From: Miniphocaeibacter sp012841535
GTDB lineage: Bacteria; Bacillota; Clostridia; Tissierellales; Peptoniphilaceae
NCBI RefSeq assembly: GCF_049274025.1
Contig: NZ_JBASRV010000017.1
DNA: 64,000 bases
Strand: one strand, 5' to 3'
Shown here: positions 51,218 through 60,451 of the stretch, piece by piece
Layout of the letters: each line of letters starts with the position of its first letter
Position numbering within the stretch: the stretch's first letter is position 1
Program-made: the position numbers and the translations under genes
The notes under the pieces: generated by a model
Told to the model about the DNA's origin: nothing
Seen by the model: the letters and a program-made list of their open reading frames with translations, nothing else
Database searches by the model: none

Positions 51218-53959
51218 TTATTTTTTCTTTCTCTTAATTACCTTCCAAACTTCTCCCATGACAAACGGTAGGAAGGACAATGGTAATATTAAGGCCCAAT
51301 CCCTTAAACCTAGAGAGTAGGTATCAAATAAGTCATGTAATTGTGGAACATAAATAACAATTAAAGTTATTATAAAGGAGAAAGTAACTCCTTGAACAAG
51401 TCTTTTATTTGTAGTTAGTCCCAATTCAAATACTGTATATTTTGTACTTCTTACAGAGAAGGATCTTAAAAGTTCAGCCATTATTAAGGTAACAAAGGCA
51501 ATTGATCTAGGCTCCCTTAACTGTATATCCAGTGCTGCTTCCATTGCTTTTCCACCAGCATGTAATTCTCTCCAGCCTTCTGCATATAATTCTAAGGATA
51601 TATAGTAAGCTGCAAGAACAGAAACTGTTATAGCAATAGACTGAACAGCTATTGAAATTACTAATTCTTTATCTATAATCGGTTCTGTAGGGTCCCTAGG
51701 ATCTTGTTCCATTATATCCTTCTCACCTTGTTCAACTCCTAGAGCTAAGGCAGGGAAAAGGTCAGTTACTAGGTTTAACCAAAGTAATTGAACTGCTAAT
51801 AATGGAGTAGGCCAGTTAAATATTATAGCTAAAAATATTACCAGTACTTCACCTACATTACAGCTAAGTAGGAAGGAAACGAACTTTTTAATATTTGAAT
51901 AAATAATTCTACCTTCTTCTACAGCATGAACAATTGTAGCGAAGTTGTCATCTGTTAAAATAACATCAGAAGTATTTTTGGCAACATCTGTACCTGTAAT
52001 ACCCATTGCAATACCAATATCTGCCTTTTTAATAGCCGGTGCGTCATTTACACCATCACCAGTCATAGCGGTTATCTCTCCATTTTCCTTTAAGGCCGTT
52101 ACAATTTGTACCTTGTTTTCAGGAGAAACCCTGGCAAATACGGTTTTTTCCCTAACAACTTGCCTAATTTCCTCTTCAGACATAGTGTTAAGTTCCTTAC
52201 CCATTATAGCTTGGTCTTCTCTTTCAGCAATACCTAAATCCTTAGCTATTGCTAAAGCTGTTTCTAAATAGTCTCCCGTAATCATAACAGGTATAATACC
52301 AGCAGTTTTACATTCTTTTATTGCATCTTTTACTTCCGGTCTTGCAGGGTCAATCATACCAGCAAGTCCTACAAATATCATTTCATTTTCAATATTTTCT
52401 GAATCAATATTAGTTGGTAGACTATCATGAGTTTTAAAAGCTAGGGCTAAAACCCTTAAGGCTTGTCTAGCGAATTTTATATTTTGCTCAAATAGATTTT
52501 GTTTTGTAACCTCATCTAAATCTTTAATCTTACCGTTAATTAATATTTTAGTACACTTGTCAATAATAATATCAGGAGCACCTTTTGTGAAAGAAACAAC
52601 TTTTTTATCTATAAATTTATCATGGAAGGTTGTCATCATTTTTCTAGTAGAATCAAAAGGAATTTCTTCTATTCTAGGGTACATTTCATTAGCTGATTCT
52701 CTAGTAATATTTAATTTACCAGCTAAGGTTAAAAGAGAGCCTTCAGTTGGATCGCCTGCTAATGAATAAACTCCATTTTCTTCAATAAGTCTAGCATCAT
52801 TAGTTAAAGCACCAATATTTAAGAAAGTATATAGACTTCCTGAATTATTTTCATCTATTTTTTCTCCATCAATTAAAAGTTCACCTTTAGGTTCATAACC
52901 TGTTCCAGTTATTTCAATTTCCTTATTATCTACATAGGCTTTAACAACAGTCATTTCATTTTGAGTTAAAGTACCAGTTTTATCGGAACATATATAGGTA
53001 GTTGTTCCTAGAGTTTCAACAGCTAGTAGTTTTTTTACAATGGCATTTTTTTCAGCCATTCTTGTCATTCCTAGGGAAAGTACTATAGTAACTATAGCAG
53101 GTAATCCTTCAGGAATTGCAGCTACAGCTAATGAAACTGAAGTTAATAACATTTTCACAGGTTGATGTTTATATAGTAAACCAGTAACAAAGACAACAGC
53201 ACAAACAACAACGACAATAATTCCTAAAACTTTACTAAGTTGAGCAAGTTTCTTTTGTAAAGGTGTTTGCTCATCATCAAAAGATTGAATCCTAGTTGCT
53301 ATTTTTCCAATTTCAGTTTCTTTACCAGTTCCAATTACTACACCTTTACCTCTACCATAGGAAACAATAGTAGAACTAAAGGACATATTATCCCTGTCAC
53401 CAATTTCAACAACATCATCAAAAGTAATTTCTGCATCTTTTTCAACAGGAACGGATTCTCCAGTTAAAGAAGCTTCTTCGATTTTTAAGTTGGAGCTTTC
53501 AATAAGTCTTAAATCTGCCGGAACAATATCTCCTGTTTCTAACTCAACAATGTCTCCAGGAACAAGTTCAGAGGAAGGAATATTTACAAATTCACCATCT
53601 CTATAAACAGTAGCATTGGGAGAAGCCATTTTTTGTAAAGCCTCAATAGCCTGTTCTGCCTTTCCCTCTTGATAAATACTAAGTAAAGCATTAGCAATAA
53701 CTATAAGCATAATGAGTATTGCATCGGAAACCTCTTTTAATATAATTGACAATACAGCAGCAATAAGAAGAATTAGAATCATAGGATCTAAAAACTGTTC
53801 TGCTAGTTTTGCCCAGATGGTTTTTCTTTTACCTTCTTCTAAAGCATTAGGACCGTATTTTTCAAGTCTTGACTTTGCTTCACTAGAGCTTAAACCTTGA
53901 GAATAATTTGAATTTAATTCTTGTTCAATTTCCTCAGGTTTTTTATTATACCACTCCAT
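51218..53959 (-). CDS. P2-type cation ATPase (Ca2+/Mn2+ class), Mn2+-riboswitch controlled
   Basis: This is a 913-residue P-type ATPase with an N-terminal cation-ATPase domain and ten membrane helices. It has the TGES-type actuator motif SLTGESVPV, the phosphorylation site CSDKTGTLTQNEM (about residue 328), and the hinge MTGDGVNDAPAIKKADIGIA. The ion-site residues follow SERCA: M4 PEGLP, M5 LSCNVGEV and M6 NLVTDLFPALALG. Family annotation would say calcium, but the leader is a yybP-ykoY manganese riboswitch, as for the Lactococcus and Streptococcus relatives (YoaB, MgtA). Export of Mn2+, possibly with Ca2+, is therefore the better prediction. AAAGGAGG precedes the ATG. Confidence 0.93.
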   Translation of the reverse strand: MEWYNKKPEEIEQELNSNYSQGLSSSEAKSRLEKYGPNALEEGKRKTIWAKLAEQFLDPMILILLIAAVLSIILKEVSDAILIMLIVIANALLSIYQEGKAEQAIEALQKMASPNATVYRDGEFVNIPSSELVPGDIVELETGDIVPADLRLIESSNLKIEEASLTGESVPVEKDAEITFDDVVEIGDRDNMSFSSTIVSYGRGKGVVIGTGKETEIGKIATRIQSFDDEQTPLQKKLAQLSKVLGIIVVVVCAVVFVTGLLYKHQPVKMLLTSVSLAVAAIPEGLPAIVTIVLSLGMTRMAEKNAIVKKLLAVETLGTTTYICSDKTGTLTQNEMTVVKAYVDNKEIEITGTGYEPKGELLIDGEKIDENNSGSLYTFLNIGALTNDARLIEENGVYSLAGDPTEGSLLTLAGKLNITRESANEMYPRIEEIPFDSTRKMMTTFHDKFIDKKVVSFTKGAPDIIIDKCTKILINGKIKDLDEVTKQNLFEQNIKFARQALRVLALAFKTHDSLPTNIDSENIENEMIFVGLAGMIDPARPEVKDAIKECKTAGIIPVMITGDYLETALAIAKDLGIAEREDQAIMGKELNTMSEEEIRQVVREKTVFARVSPENKVQIVTALKENGEITAMTGDGVNDAPAIKKADIGIAMGITGTDVAKNTSDVILTDDNFATIVHAVEEGRIIYSNIKKFVSFLLSCNVGEVLVIFLAIIFNWPTPLLAVQLLWLNLVTDLFPALALGVEQGEKDIMEQDPRDPTEPIIDKELVISIAVQSIAITVSVLAAYYISLELYAEGWRELHAGGKAMEAALDIQLREPRSIAFVTLIMAELLRSFSVRSTKYTVFELGLTTNKRLVQGVTFSFIITLIVIYVPQLHDLFDTYSLGLRDWALILPLSFLPFVMGEVWKVIKRKKK

Positions 53960-53995
53960 TTAATACCTCCTTTAAAATTTGGGTTGGAAGCTTAA

Positions 53996-54124
53996 TAAAA
54001 AAAGACCTTTGCTTTCACTATAATGAAGGCAAAGGTCTTGCTACCACTTTGGGTGTTTAACCGGGAAAATTCCTAGTGAAGATTCCGTATTGACGATTAA
54101 ACTTTTATAGCTACTCCCCTTAAT
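53996..54124 (-). ncRNA. yybP-ykoY manganese riboswitch with expression platform
   Basis: On the - strand the leader reads AAGGGGAGTAGC (from 54122), then CGTCAATACGG, CCCGG and finally GTAGCAAGACCTTTG (down to about 54030). These are the conserved yybP-ykoY segments in the right order. The 3' P1 strand AAGACCTTTGC is also the 5' arm of a long terminator (54039-54029 with 54012-54002) followed by T residues. With Mn2+ bound, P1 would hold this strand and prevent termination, so high Mn2+ turns the ATPase on. Confidence 0.94.
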
Positions 54125-54131
54125 AACAAAA

Positions 54132-54160
54132 ATTATAACTTAAAAAAAATAATAAATCAA
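54132..54160 (-). promoter_or_regulatory. Promoter of the riboswitch-P-type ATPase transcript
   Basis: On the - strand TTGATT (54160-54155) and TATAAT (54137-54132) are 17 bp apart. Transcription should start near 54125, exactly at the 5' edge of the aptamer. Confidence 0.88.
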
Positions 54161-54213
54161 GGAATAGTATTATTAAATTCATATTAGTATTTAAAATTTA
54201 ATAATATGTTAAC

Positions 54214-54242
54214 TTGCTACATATAATTATAAAATATATAAT
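54214..54242 (+). promoter_or_regulatory. Promoter of the purine permease gene
   Basis: TTGCTA (54214-54219) and TATAAT (54237-54242) have a 17-bp spacer, about 40 bases before the start codon. There is no room for a purine riboswitch between them and the gene. Confidence 0.75.
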
Positions 54243-54281
54243 AAAAGTAAGGGAAAATAGTTTTAAAGAAAGAAGGGATGT

Positions 54282-55664
54282 ATGGAAAGTTTAGAAAGAT
54301 TTTTTAAATTAAAAGAGAGAAATACCAATGTAAGAACAGAAATTATAGCTGGTATAACAACATTTGTTACTATGGCCTACATATTACCGGTAAATATGAA
54401 TATACTTTCTGAATCTGGACTAGATTCAGGTGCTGTATTTATGGCAACTGCCCTTTCAGCTGTTATAGGTACAATGCTAATGGGATTATTTGCCGGTTTA
54501 CCTTTTGCTCAAGCACCTGGAATGGGTTTAAATGCATTTTTCGCCTATACAGTTGTATTAACTATGGGCTATGAACCATCTTTTGCACTAGCAGCTGTTT
54601 TAGTAGAAGGAATTATTTTTATTTTGCTTAGTGTTACAAATGTAAGAACAAAACTAATGGAAGCAATTCCAAAACAGTTACGTTTGGCTATATCAGCAGG
54701 TATTGGATTATTTATAATGTTTATAGGTTTTCAAAATGCAAATATTATAGTTGGTGACCCTGCAACATTAGTAGCAGTTAATCCTAATTTAACAGAAGCG
54801 GCAACAGCATTAGCTATTATAGGTCTTGCTATTACTATTATTTTATGGATTAAAAAAGTAAAGGGTTCCTTATTAATAGGAATATTTGCTACATGGATTT
54901 TAGGTATGCTAGCTCAAGTAAGCGGTTGGTATCAAGTAAATCCAGATGCAGGATTATTCTCACTATTTCCATCAGGAGTAGTAAGTTTACCACCAAGTAT
55001 AGCCCCAACATTTGGACTGTGTTTTACAGGTTTGAAAACAGCTTTTTCAAGTCCTGAAAATGTATTACAGTTTGTTATGGTAATACTAACATTTTTATAT
55101 GTAGACATATTTGACACCTTAGGAACTTTTGCCGGAGTAGCAACAAAGGCTAAATTAGTTGATGAAGATGGCAACTTCCCAGGTGCAGGACGTGCCTTTA
55201 CATCAGATGCTATAGCTACAACTTGTGGAGCTATTTTAGGAACTTCAACTGTAACTACTTTCGTTGAGTCTGCATCAGGAGTAGAAGAAGGCGGTAGAAC
55301 TGGATTAACTGCAGTAGTTACTGCAATACTATTTTTACTAGCTATACCATTTTTCCCAATTATTGGTGCTATACCAGGGTTTGCAACAGCTCCTGCCTTA
55401 ATAATGGTAGGTATTATGATGTGTGAGCCTATGAGAGATTTTGAATGGGATAAAGCAGATGTAATAATCCCAGGAGTATTTGCTATTATATTTATGGTTG
55501 TTGGATATTCAATTTCTGCAGGTATAATGTGGGGAGTTATGTCCTACTTATTAGTTAAAGTTGTACAAGGAGAAGCTAATAAACCAGGAATAGTAATGTG
55601 GATACTTGGCGTATTATTTATTATAAAACTATTTATTTTCCCTATAATTGAAAATTTAATGTAA
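54282..55664 (+). CDS. NCS2 family purine permease (AzgA/PbuG-like)
   Basis: The 460-residue protein has 12-14 helices and the AzgA-type signatures: the start RTEIIAGITTFVTMAYILPV, GLFAGLPFAQAPGMGLNAFF (about 63-82), and DIFDTLGTFAGVATKAKLVD (about 271-290) with the substrate-binding Asp. The later SASGVEEGGRTGLTA (about 333-347) is also typical. It imports adenine, guanine or hypoxanthine with protons. AGAAGG lies before the ATG. The gene is monocistronic and is read from a good promoter at 54214-54242. Confidence 0.95.
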   Translation: MESLERFFKLKERNTNVRTEIIAGITTFVTMAYILPVNMNILSESGLDSGAVFMATALSAVIGTMLMGLFAGLPFAQAPGMGLNAFFAYTVVLTMGYEPSFALAAVLVEGIIFILLSVTNVRTKLMEAIPKQLRLAISAGIGLFIMFIGFQNANIIVGDPATLVAVNPNLTEAATALAIIGLAITIILWIKKVKGSLLIGIFATWILGMLAQVSGWYQVNPDAGLFSLFPSGVVSLPPSIAPTFGLCFTGLKTAFSSPENVLQFVMVILTFLYVDIFDTLGTFAGVATKAKLVDEDGNFPGAGRAFTSDAIATTCGAILGTSTVTTFVESASGVEEGGRTGLTAVVTAILFLLAIPFFPIIGAIPGFATAPALIMVGIMMCEPMRDFEWDKADVIIPGVFAIIFMVVGYSISAGIMWGVMSYLLVKVVQGEANKPGIVMWILGVLFIIKLFIFPIIENLM

Positions 55665-55681
55665 ATAAGAAAGAAGTAAAC

Positions 55682-55731
55682 AATAAAGAGTAAGATTGTT
55701 TTTTTAAAACAGTCCTACTCTTTATTATTTT
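55682..55731 (+). terminator. Terminator of the purine permease gene
   Basis: An 11-bp outer stem (AATAAAGAGTA / TACTCTTTATT) encloses an inner GTTTT/AAAAC stem and is followed by ATTTTAT. Confidence 0.8.
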
Positions 55732-55826
55732 ATAATATGAGAACTAATAAAATCGGTAGAAATATAAAAATAAATTATTGACTAATATGAATCAATAATT
55801 TATTTGAATAAAACAATACAAAACAA

Positions 55827-55885
55827 TTGACAATAATAATATTCATATAGTATAATCAAATCAACATAAGAAAACGATTTTATGT
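55827..55885 (+). promoter_or_regulatory. Strong promoter with cre-like operator for the glycoasparagine operon
   Basis: TTGACA (55827-55832) and TATAAT (55851-55856) are separated by 18 bp. Just downstream, over the start of the transcript, lies ACATAA (55864-55869) inverted as TTATGT (55880-55885) around AGAAAACGATTTT. Its core fits a catabolite-responsive element (WTGNAAnCGnWnnCW type) with two mismatches. Repression by CcpA, or by the DeoR protein encoded in the operon, is plausible. Confidence 0.72.
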
Positions 55886-55914
55886 TTAAATTATTACATA
55901 TTTAGGAGGAAATT

Positions 55915-57546
55915 ATGAAGTTTAAAAAGAAGTTAGTTTTTGTTTTACTAGCTAGTTTACTTGTATTAGGTTTAACTGCTTGTGGAAACAAAGATAATGG
56001 AAAGAAAACTACAGATAGTGGAGATGGTAATTTAAAAACAGCATCTAATAGTGATGCGAAATCACCGGATAATGATTTAGTAATAGCTATAGAAGGAAGT
56101 ATAAATTCAATGGATCCAGCAAATATAGGAGATACTAACTCTATAGCAACAACAAGAGGAATATTTGAAAATCTTGTTAAATTTGATGAAAATCAAAAAA
56201 TGGTTAGTCAATTAGCTAAATCATGGGAAATATCAGAAGATTCTTTAACCTATACATTTAAATTAAATGAAGGTATAAAATTCCATGATGGTACAGATTT
56301 TAATGCTGAAGCTGTAAAAGCAAATTATGAAAGAGTTATAAATAAAGATAATGAATTACGTCAAAGACGTACATTTGTTGAAACTAAAGATGATGGTACA
56401 GAAAATTTTAGAGTAGAAAGTTTAGAAACACCAGATGATTATACAATAGTATTTAAGTTAACAGAACCTTGGTCACCATTCTTAAATAGATTAAGCCAAT
56501 TCTGTATAGTAAGTCCAAAGGCTATTGAAGAATTTGGGAATGATATAATGAATAATCCAGTAGGAACAGGTCCGTTTAAATTTGTAGAATGGGAGCAAGG
56601 AAGTCATACTAAAATGGTAAAAAATGAAGATTATTGGGGAGAAAAACCAGGTGTGGATTCTGTAACTGTAAAAGAAGTAGGAGAAGCTGGTTCAAGAACT
56701 GCAATGTTACAAACAGGAGAAGCTGATTTTGTTTACCCAATGACTTCAGATCAATTAGCAGCAGTTGAAGATTCAGAGGATATTAATATATTAAAGAACG
56801 ATTCTAACATTATGAGATTTGTCGCTTTAAATAAATTAATACCAGAATTAAGCGATGTAAGAGTTAGACAGGCTATGAATTATGCAATAGACAAAGAGGC
56901 ATTTGTTCAACTTATGTATTCAGGATATGCAAAACCTGCAACTTCAGCAGTTCCTTCTATAATTGAAGGTTATGTAGAACAAGATGGATATGAGTATAAT
57001 TTAGAAAAAGCTAAAGAGTTAATGAAGGAAGCCGGATACGAAGACGGTTTTAAATTAACTATTTGGGGAGATAATACGACTCAAGAAATTAAAGGAATGA
57101 CATTTGTTAAGCAACAGTTAGAACAAATAGGAATAGAAGTTGAAGTATTACCAATGGAAGAAGCAACAAGAAATGACAAAATATATGTTGAAAAAGAAGA
57201 AGCTGAAGTAAATATGTGGTATGTTAACTGGTCAGCATCAGATTTTACAATGGATAGTTCAATGAGAGCGTTGTTATACAGTACAATGATACCTCCAACA
57301 AATGCAAACTCTGCATATTTCCAAAATGAAGAATTTGATAAATTACTAGATGAAGGATTAAAAACTGCTGATACAGAAAAACAAAGCGAATTATATGCAA
57401 AAGCACAAAAAATAGTATGGGATGAGGCACCTTGGTTATTTTTAGGAAATGATCAAATAATTTATGCAACAAAATCATATCTTTCTGGAGTTTATGTAGC
57501 ACCAGATGGAGCGTTTAATTTTGCAAATGCAGAATTAGCACAATAA
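55915..57546 (+). CDS. ABC transporter substrate-binding lipoprotein (SBP family 5)
   Basis: The 543-residue lipoprotein has a signal peptide with lipobox LTAC (Cys23) and a Ser/Asp/Lys-rich linker to about residue 50. A family-5 solute-binding fold follows, with SMDPANIGDTNSIATTRGIF and the conserved GTGPFKFVEWEQGSHTKM. Family-5 proteins bind oligopeptides, nickel or short oligosaccharides. Given the fucosidase and glycosylasparaginase downstream, I infer a glycosylated asparagine or small glycopeptide as ligand. AGGAGG precedes the ATG. A terminator after the gene should make it more abundant than the permeases. Confidence 0.93.
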   Translation: MKFKKKLVFVLLASLLVLGLTACGNKDNGKKTTDSGDGNLKTASNSDAKSPDNDLVIAIEGSINSMDPANIGDTNSIATTRGIFENLVKFDENQKMVSQLAKSWEISEDSLTYTFKLNEGIKFHDGTDFNAEAVKANYERVINKDNELRQRRTFVETKDDGTENFRVESLETPDDYTIVFKLTEPWSPFLNRLSQFCIVSPKAIEEFGNDIMNNPVGTGPFKFVEWEQGSHTKMVKNEDYWGEKPGVDSVTVKEVGEAGSRTAMLQTGEADFVYPMTSDQLAAVEDSEDINILKNDSNIMRFVALNKLIPELSDVRVRQAMNYAIDKEAFVQLMYSGYAKPATSAVPSIIEGYVEQDGYEYNLEKAKELMKEAGYEDGFKLTIWGDNTTQEIKGMTFVKQQLEQIGIEVEVLPMEEATRNDKIYVEKEEAEVNMWYVNWSASDFTMDSSMRALLYSTMIPPTNANSAYFQNEEFDKLLDEGLKTADTEKQSELYAKAQKIVWDEAPWLFLGNDQIIYATKSYLSGVYVAPDGAFNFANAELAQ

Positions 57547-57555
57547 TAGAAGATT

Positions 57556-57598
57556 GCCATCTAATTAATCCAGTATATAGGAAATTAGATGGCTTTTT
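57556..57598 (+). terminator. Intra-operon terminator after the binding-protein gene
   Basis: An 11-bp stem (GCCATCTAATT / AATTAGATGGC) with a 16-base loop is followed by five T residues. It lies between the binding-protein and permease genes and would let only part of the transcripts continue. Confidence 0.85.
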
Positions 57599-57615
57599 AT
57601 TTTTAGGAGGTAATA

Positions 57616-58536
57616 ATGTTACGTTATAGTATAAAAAGAATTTTAAGTATTATCCCTTTATTATTAGTAATATCTTTTCTAATCTTTATGTTTGTACATA
57701 TGATTCCTGGAGATCCAGCAAAAATGATTACTGGACCAGATGCCACTAAAGCTGAAGTGGAATTAGTACGTGAACAATTAGGGTTAAATAAACCATTACT
57801 AACCCAATACAAAGAATATATGACAGGTTTAGTAAAAGGTGATTTAGGAATGTCTGTTAAAAATAATAAGACAGTAGCAGATACAATAATACCAAGATTA
57901 AAACCAACTATTATGCTTACAATTTCATCAATGATATGGGCAACAATTATAGGAATAGGAATAGGGATAGTTTCAGCAATAAAACATGGAAAGACTCTAG
58001 ACTATATTGGTATGATAATAGCTATTTCAGGAATATCTATACCAGGATTCTGGTTAGGTCTTCAACTTATTCAAAAATTTTCAGTTGTTCTTGGTTGGTT
58101 TCCAACAGGTGGTCTTGAAAGTTGGCAAAGTTATGTTCTACCATCATTAACAATGGGAGCTGGAATTATGGCTGTTTTAGCAAGATTTACAAGATCATCA
58201 ATGTTAGAGACAATGAGAGAAGGTTACATAAGAACAGCAAGAGCAAAAGGACTTAGTGAAAAATTTGTAGTAATGAAACATGCATTTAGAAATTCATTAA
58301 TAGAGATTATTACAGTTGCTGGGCTACAAATAGGAGGGTTATTATCTGGATCTGTAATGGCAGAAACAGTTTTTTCTATTCCAGGACTAGGTAGATTATT
58401 AGTTGATTCAATTAACTTTAGGGATTATAAGGTAGTTCAAGCACTACTATTATTCTTTGCATTAGAATATATTGTTATAAATTTAGTAGTTGATTTATTA
58501 TATGGTGTAATAAATCCTAAAGTTAGATACGATTAG
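57616..58536 (+). CDS. ABC transporter permease, DppB/OppB type
   Basis: The 306-residue permease has six helices and the DppB start MLRYSIKRILSIIPLLLVIS. The EAA-type loop reads IRTARAKGLSEKFVVMKHAF (about 205-224), followed by GLQIGGLLSGSVMAETVFSI. It forms the transmembrane pore with the DppC-type protein encoded 11 bases downstream. AGGAGG lies before the ATG. The operon order binding protein, B, C, D, F is that of dipeptide importers; glycoasparagine import is inferred from the operon. Confidence 0.95.
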   Translation: MLRYSIKRILSIIPLLLVISFLIFMFVHMIPGDPAKMITGPDATKAEVELVREQLGLNKPLLTQYKEYMTGLVKGDLGMSVKNNKTVADTIIPRLKPTIMLTISSMIWATIIGIGIGIVSAIKHGKTLDYIGMIIAISGISIPGFWLGLQLIQKFSVVLGWFPTGGLESWQSYVLPSLTMGAGIMAVLARFTRSSMLETMREGYIRTARAKGLSEKFVVMKHAFRNSLIEIITVAGLQIGGLLSGSVMAETVFSIPGLGRLLVDSINFRDYKVVQALLLFFALEYIVINLVVDLLYGVINPKVRYD

Positions 58537-58546
58537 GAGGATTCTT

Positions 58547-59434
58547 ATGTCTGAAAATAGAAATGTAATATTATCTGAAAACGAATTACCTAAACCAAAA
58601 AGCAAAACCAAGGAATTCATTAAGAAGTTTTTAAGAAGAAAAACAGCGGTTATTTCTTTTTGTGTAATAATCTTTTTGTTTTTAATTGCAATTTTTGGTG
58701 AATATATAGCTCCTTTTAATGCATCTGAAGCTGATTATGCAAATATATTACAAGGACCAAGTGCTAAACATATATTTGGAACAGATGAATTTGGTAGAGA
58801 TGTGTTTAGTAGACTTGTAACAGGAACGAGATTATCTTTATCGAGTGCATTAATAGCAACTGTTATAGGAACTGCTTTAGGAGTAATATTAGGACTTATA
58901 GCCGGATTTTATGGTGGTTTAATAGATGGATTTATAATGAGATGTTGTGATGTTTTATTTTCATTTCCGGATATTTTATTGGCAATAGCAGTTGTAGCAA
59001 TAATTGGACCAGGAATGATAAATGTAATGATAGCAGTAGCAGTTTTTACAGTACCATCTTTTGCTAGAATAGTTAGGAGTGCAGTTATTTCAGTAAAAGG
59101 ACAAACTTATGTAGAAGTAGCAAGATCAATAGGTTGTTCTAATGGAAGAATTTTGTTTGTTCATATTTTTCCGGGAACCATACAATCTTTAATAGTAAAT
59201 TTTACTATGAGAATAGGTACTGCAATATTAGCAGCATCATCTTTGAGTTTCTTGGGATTTGGTGCAAATGTAACAGAACCTGATTGGGGAGCTATGTTGT
59301 CTCAAGGAAGAAATTATTTAAACACCGCTCCACATATTGTACTATTTCCGGGTTTAATAATATTTGTTACTGTTTTAGCCTTTAACCTATTAGGTGATGG
59401 CTTAAGAGATACTTTAGATCCAAAAATGAACTAG
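58547..59434 (+). CDS. ABC transporter permease, DppC/OppC type
   Basis: The 295-residue permease has a long cytoplasmic N-terminus (about 1-32) and the OppC_N helix. The conserved HIFGTDEFGRDVFSRLVTGT (about 76-95) and the EAA loop YVEVARSIGCSNGRILFVHI (about 187-206) follow. It is the second half of the Dpp-like membrane channel. AGGAGG precedes the ATG, and the ATPase gene starts nine bases after its stop. Confidence 0.95.
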   Translation: MSENRNVILSENELPKPKSKTKEFIKKFLRRKTAVISFCVIIFLFLIAIFGEYIAPFNASEADYANILQGPSAKHIFGTDEFGRDVFSRLVTGTRLSLSSALIATVIGTALGVILGLIAGFYGGLIDGFIMRCCDVLFSFPDILLAIAVVAIIGPGMINVMIAVAVFTVPSFARIVRSAVISVKGQTYVEVARSIGCSNGRILFVHIFPGTIQSLIVNFTMRIGTAILAASSLSFLGFGANVTEPDWGAMLSQGRNYLNTAPHIVLFPGLIIFVTVLAFNLLGDGLRDTLDPKMN

Positions 59435-59443
59435 GAGGCTAAA

Positions 59444-60451
59444 ATGGGAAAATTATTAGAAGTAAAAAATTTAAGTACGGAATTTAAAAAAGATAAAACA
59501 TGGACAAGAGCAGTAGATAAAGTTTCATTTCATATAGATAGTGGAGAAATATTAGGATTAGTTGGAGAGTCCGGCTGTGGTAAATCTGTAACATCTTTGT
59601 CTATTATGAGATTGCTTGACAAAGATACCAGTAGAAATCCCGAAGGTGAAGTTTTAATGGAAGGAAGGGATATTTTAAAGCTAGATACTAAGGAACTGAT
59701 GAAAATTAGAGGCAGTGAAATATCTATGATCTTTCAAGAACCGATGAATTCATTAAATCCAAGTATGAGAGTTGAAAAACAACTTACAGAAGCAATACTT
59801 CTTCATAATGATATTTCTAAAGAAGAAGCTCAAAAAATAGCTTTTGATTCTTTGGAACTTGTAGGTATTCCTGACCCTAATGTAACTTTAAAAAGCTATC
59901 CACACCAATTGTCAGGTGGTATGAGTCAAAGGGTTATGATAGCTATGGCTATGTCATGTAATCCTAAAATATTAATAGCTGATGAACCAACAACAGCTTT
60001 AGATGTTACTATTCAAGCACAGATTCTCGAATTAATGGAACAAATTAGAAAAGAAAAAGATATGGGGATACTTATGATTACTCATGATTTAGGAGTAGTA
60101 GCAGAAATGTGCTCCAGAGTAATTGTAATGTATGCCGGAAGAATAGTTGAAGAAGCACCTGTAAAAGATCTATTTAAAAATCCATTACATCCTTACACTC
60201 AAGGATTAATAGCCTCAGTACCAATTTTACGTAGTGGAATAAAAAGATTAAATTCAATACCGGGAAATGTTCCGGATTTATCAATGTTACCTAAAGGTTG
60301 TAAATTTGCACCAAGATGTAAATACGTTATGGATATTTGTAGAGAACAAGAACCTGAACTAGAGAATATTGAAGGTAATCCAGAAAGAAGATGTAGATGT
60401 TATTTAGTTAGTAAATCAAATAGAAAGGAAGAAGTTAAAAATGGCAAATAA
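59444..60451 (+). CDS. ABC transporter ATP-binding protein, DppD/OppD type
   Basis: The 335-residue ATPase has Walker A GLVGESGCGKSVTSLS (about 37-52), the Q-loop FQEPMNSLNPSM, the signature LSGGMSQRVMIAMAM, Walker B LIADEPTTALDVTIQ and the H-loop THD. The C-terminal oligopeptide-transporter extension holds four cysteines (GCKFAPRCKYVMDICREQEP ... RRCRC), the [4Fe-4S]-type cluster site seen in OppD/DppD proteins. It overlaps the next ATPase gene by 11 bases, which implies coupled translation of the heterodimer. Confidence 0.95.
   Translation: MGKLLEVKNLSTEFKKDKTWTRAVDKVSFHIDSGEILGLVGESGCGKSVTSLSIMRLLDKDTSRNPEGEVLMEGRDILKLDTKELMKIRGSEISMIFQEPMNSLNPSMRVEKQLTEAILLHNDISKEEAQKIAFDSLELVGIPDPNVTLKSYPHQLSGGMSQRVMIAMAMSCNPKILIADEPTTALDVTIQAQILELMEQIRKEKDMGILMITHDLGVVAEMCSRVIVMYAGRIVEEAPVKDLFKNPLHPYTQGLIASVPILRSGIKRLNSIPGNVPDLSMLPKGCKFAPRCKYVMDICREQEPELENIEGNPERRCRCYLVSKSNRKEEVKNGK

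Noticed and set aside
54243..54281. Purine riboswitch before the NCS2 permease
   Set aside because: Only about 40 bases separate the -10 from the start codon, and none of the conserved purine aptamer loops are present.
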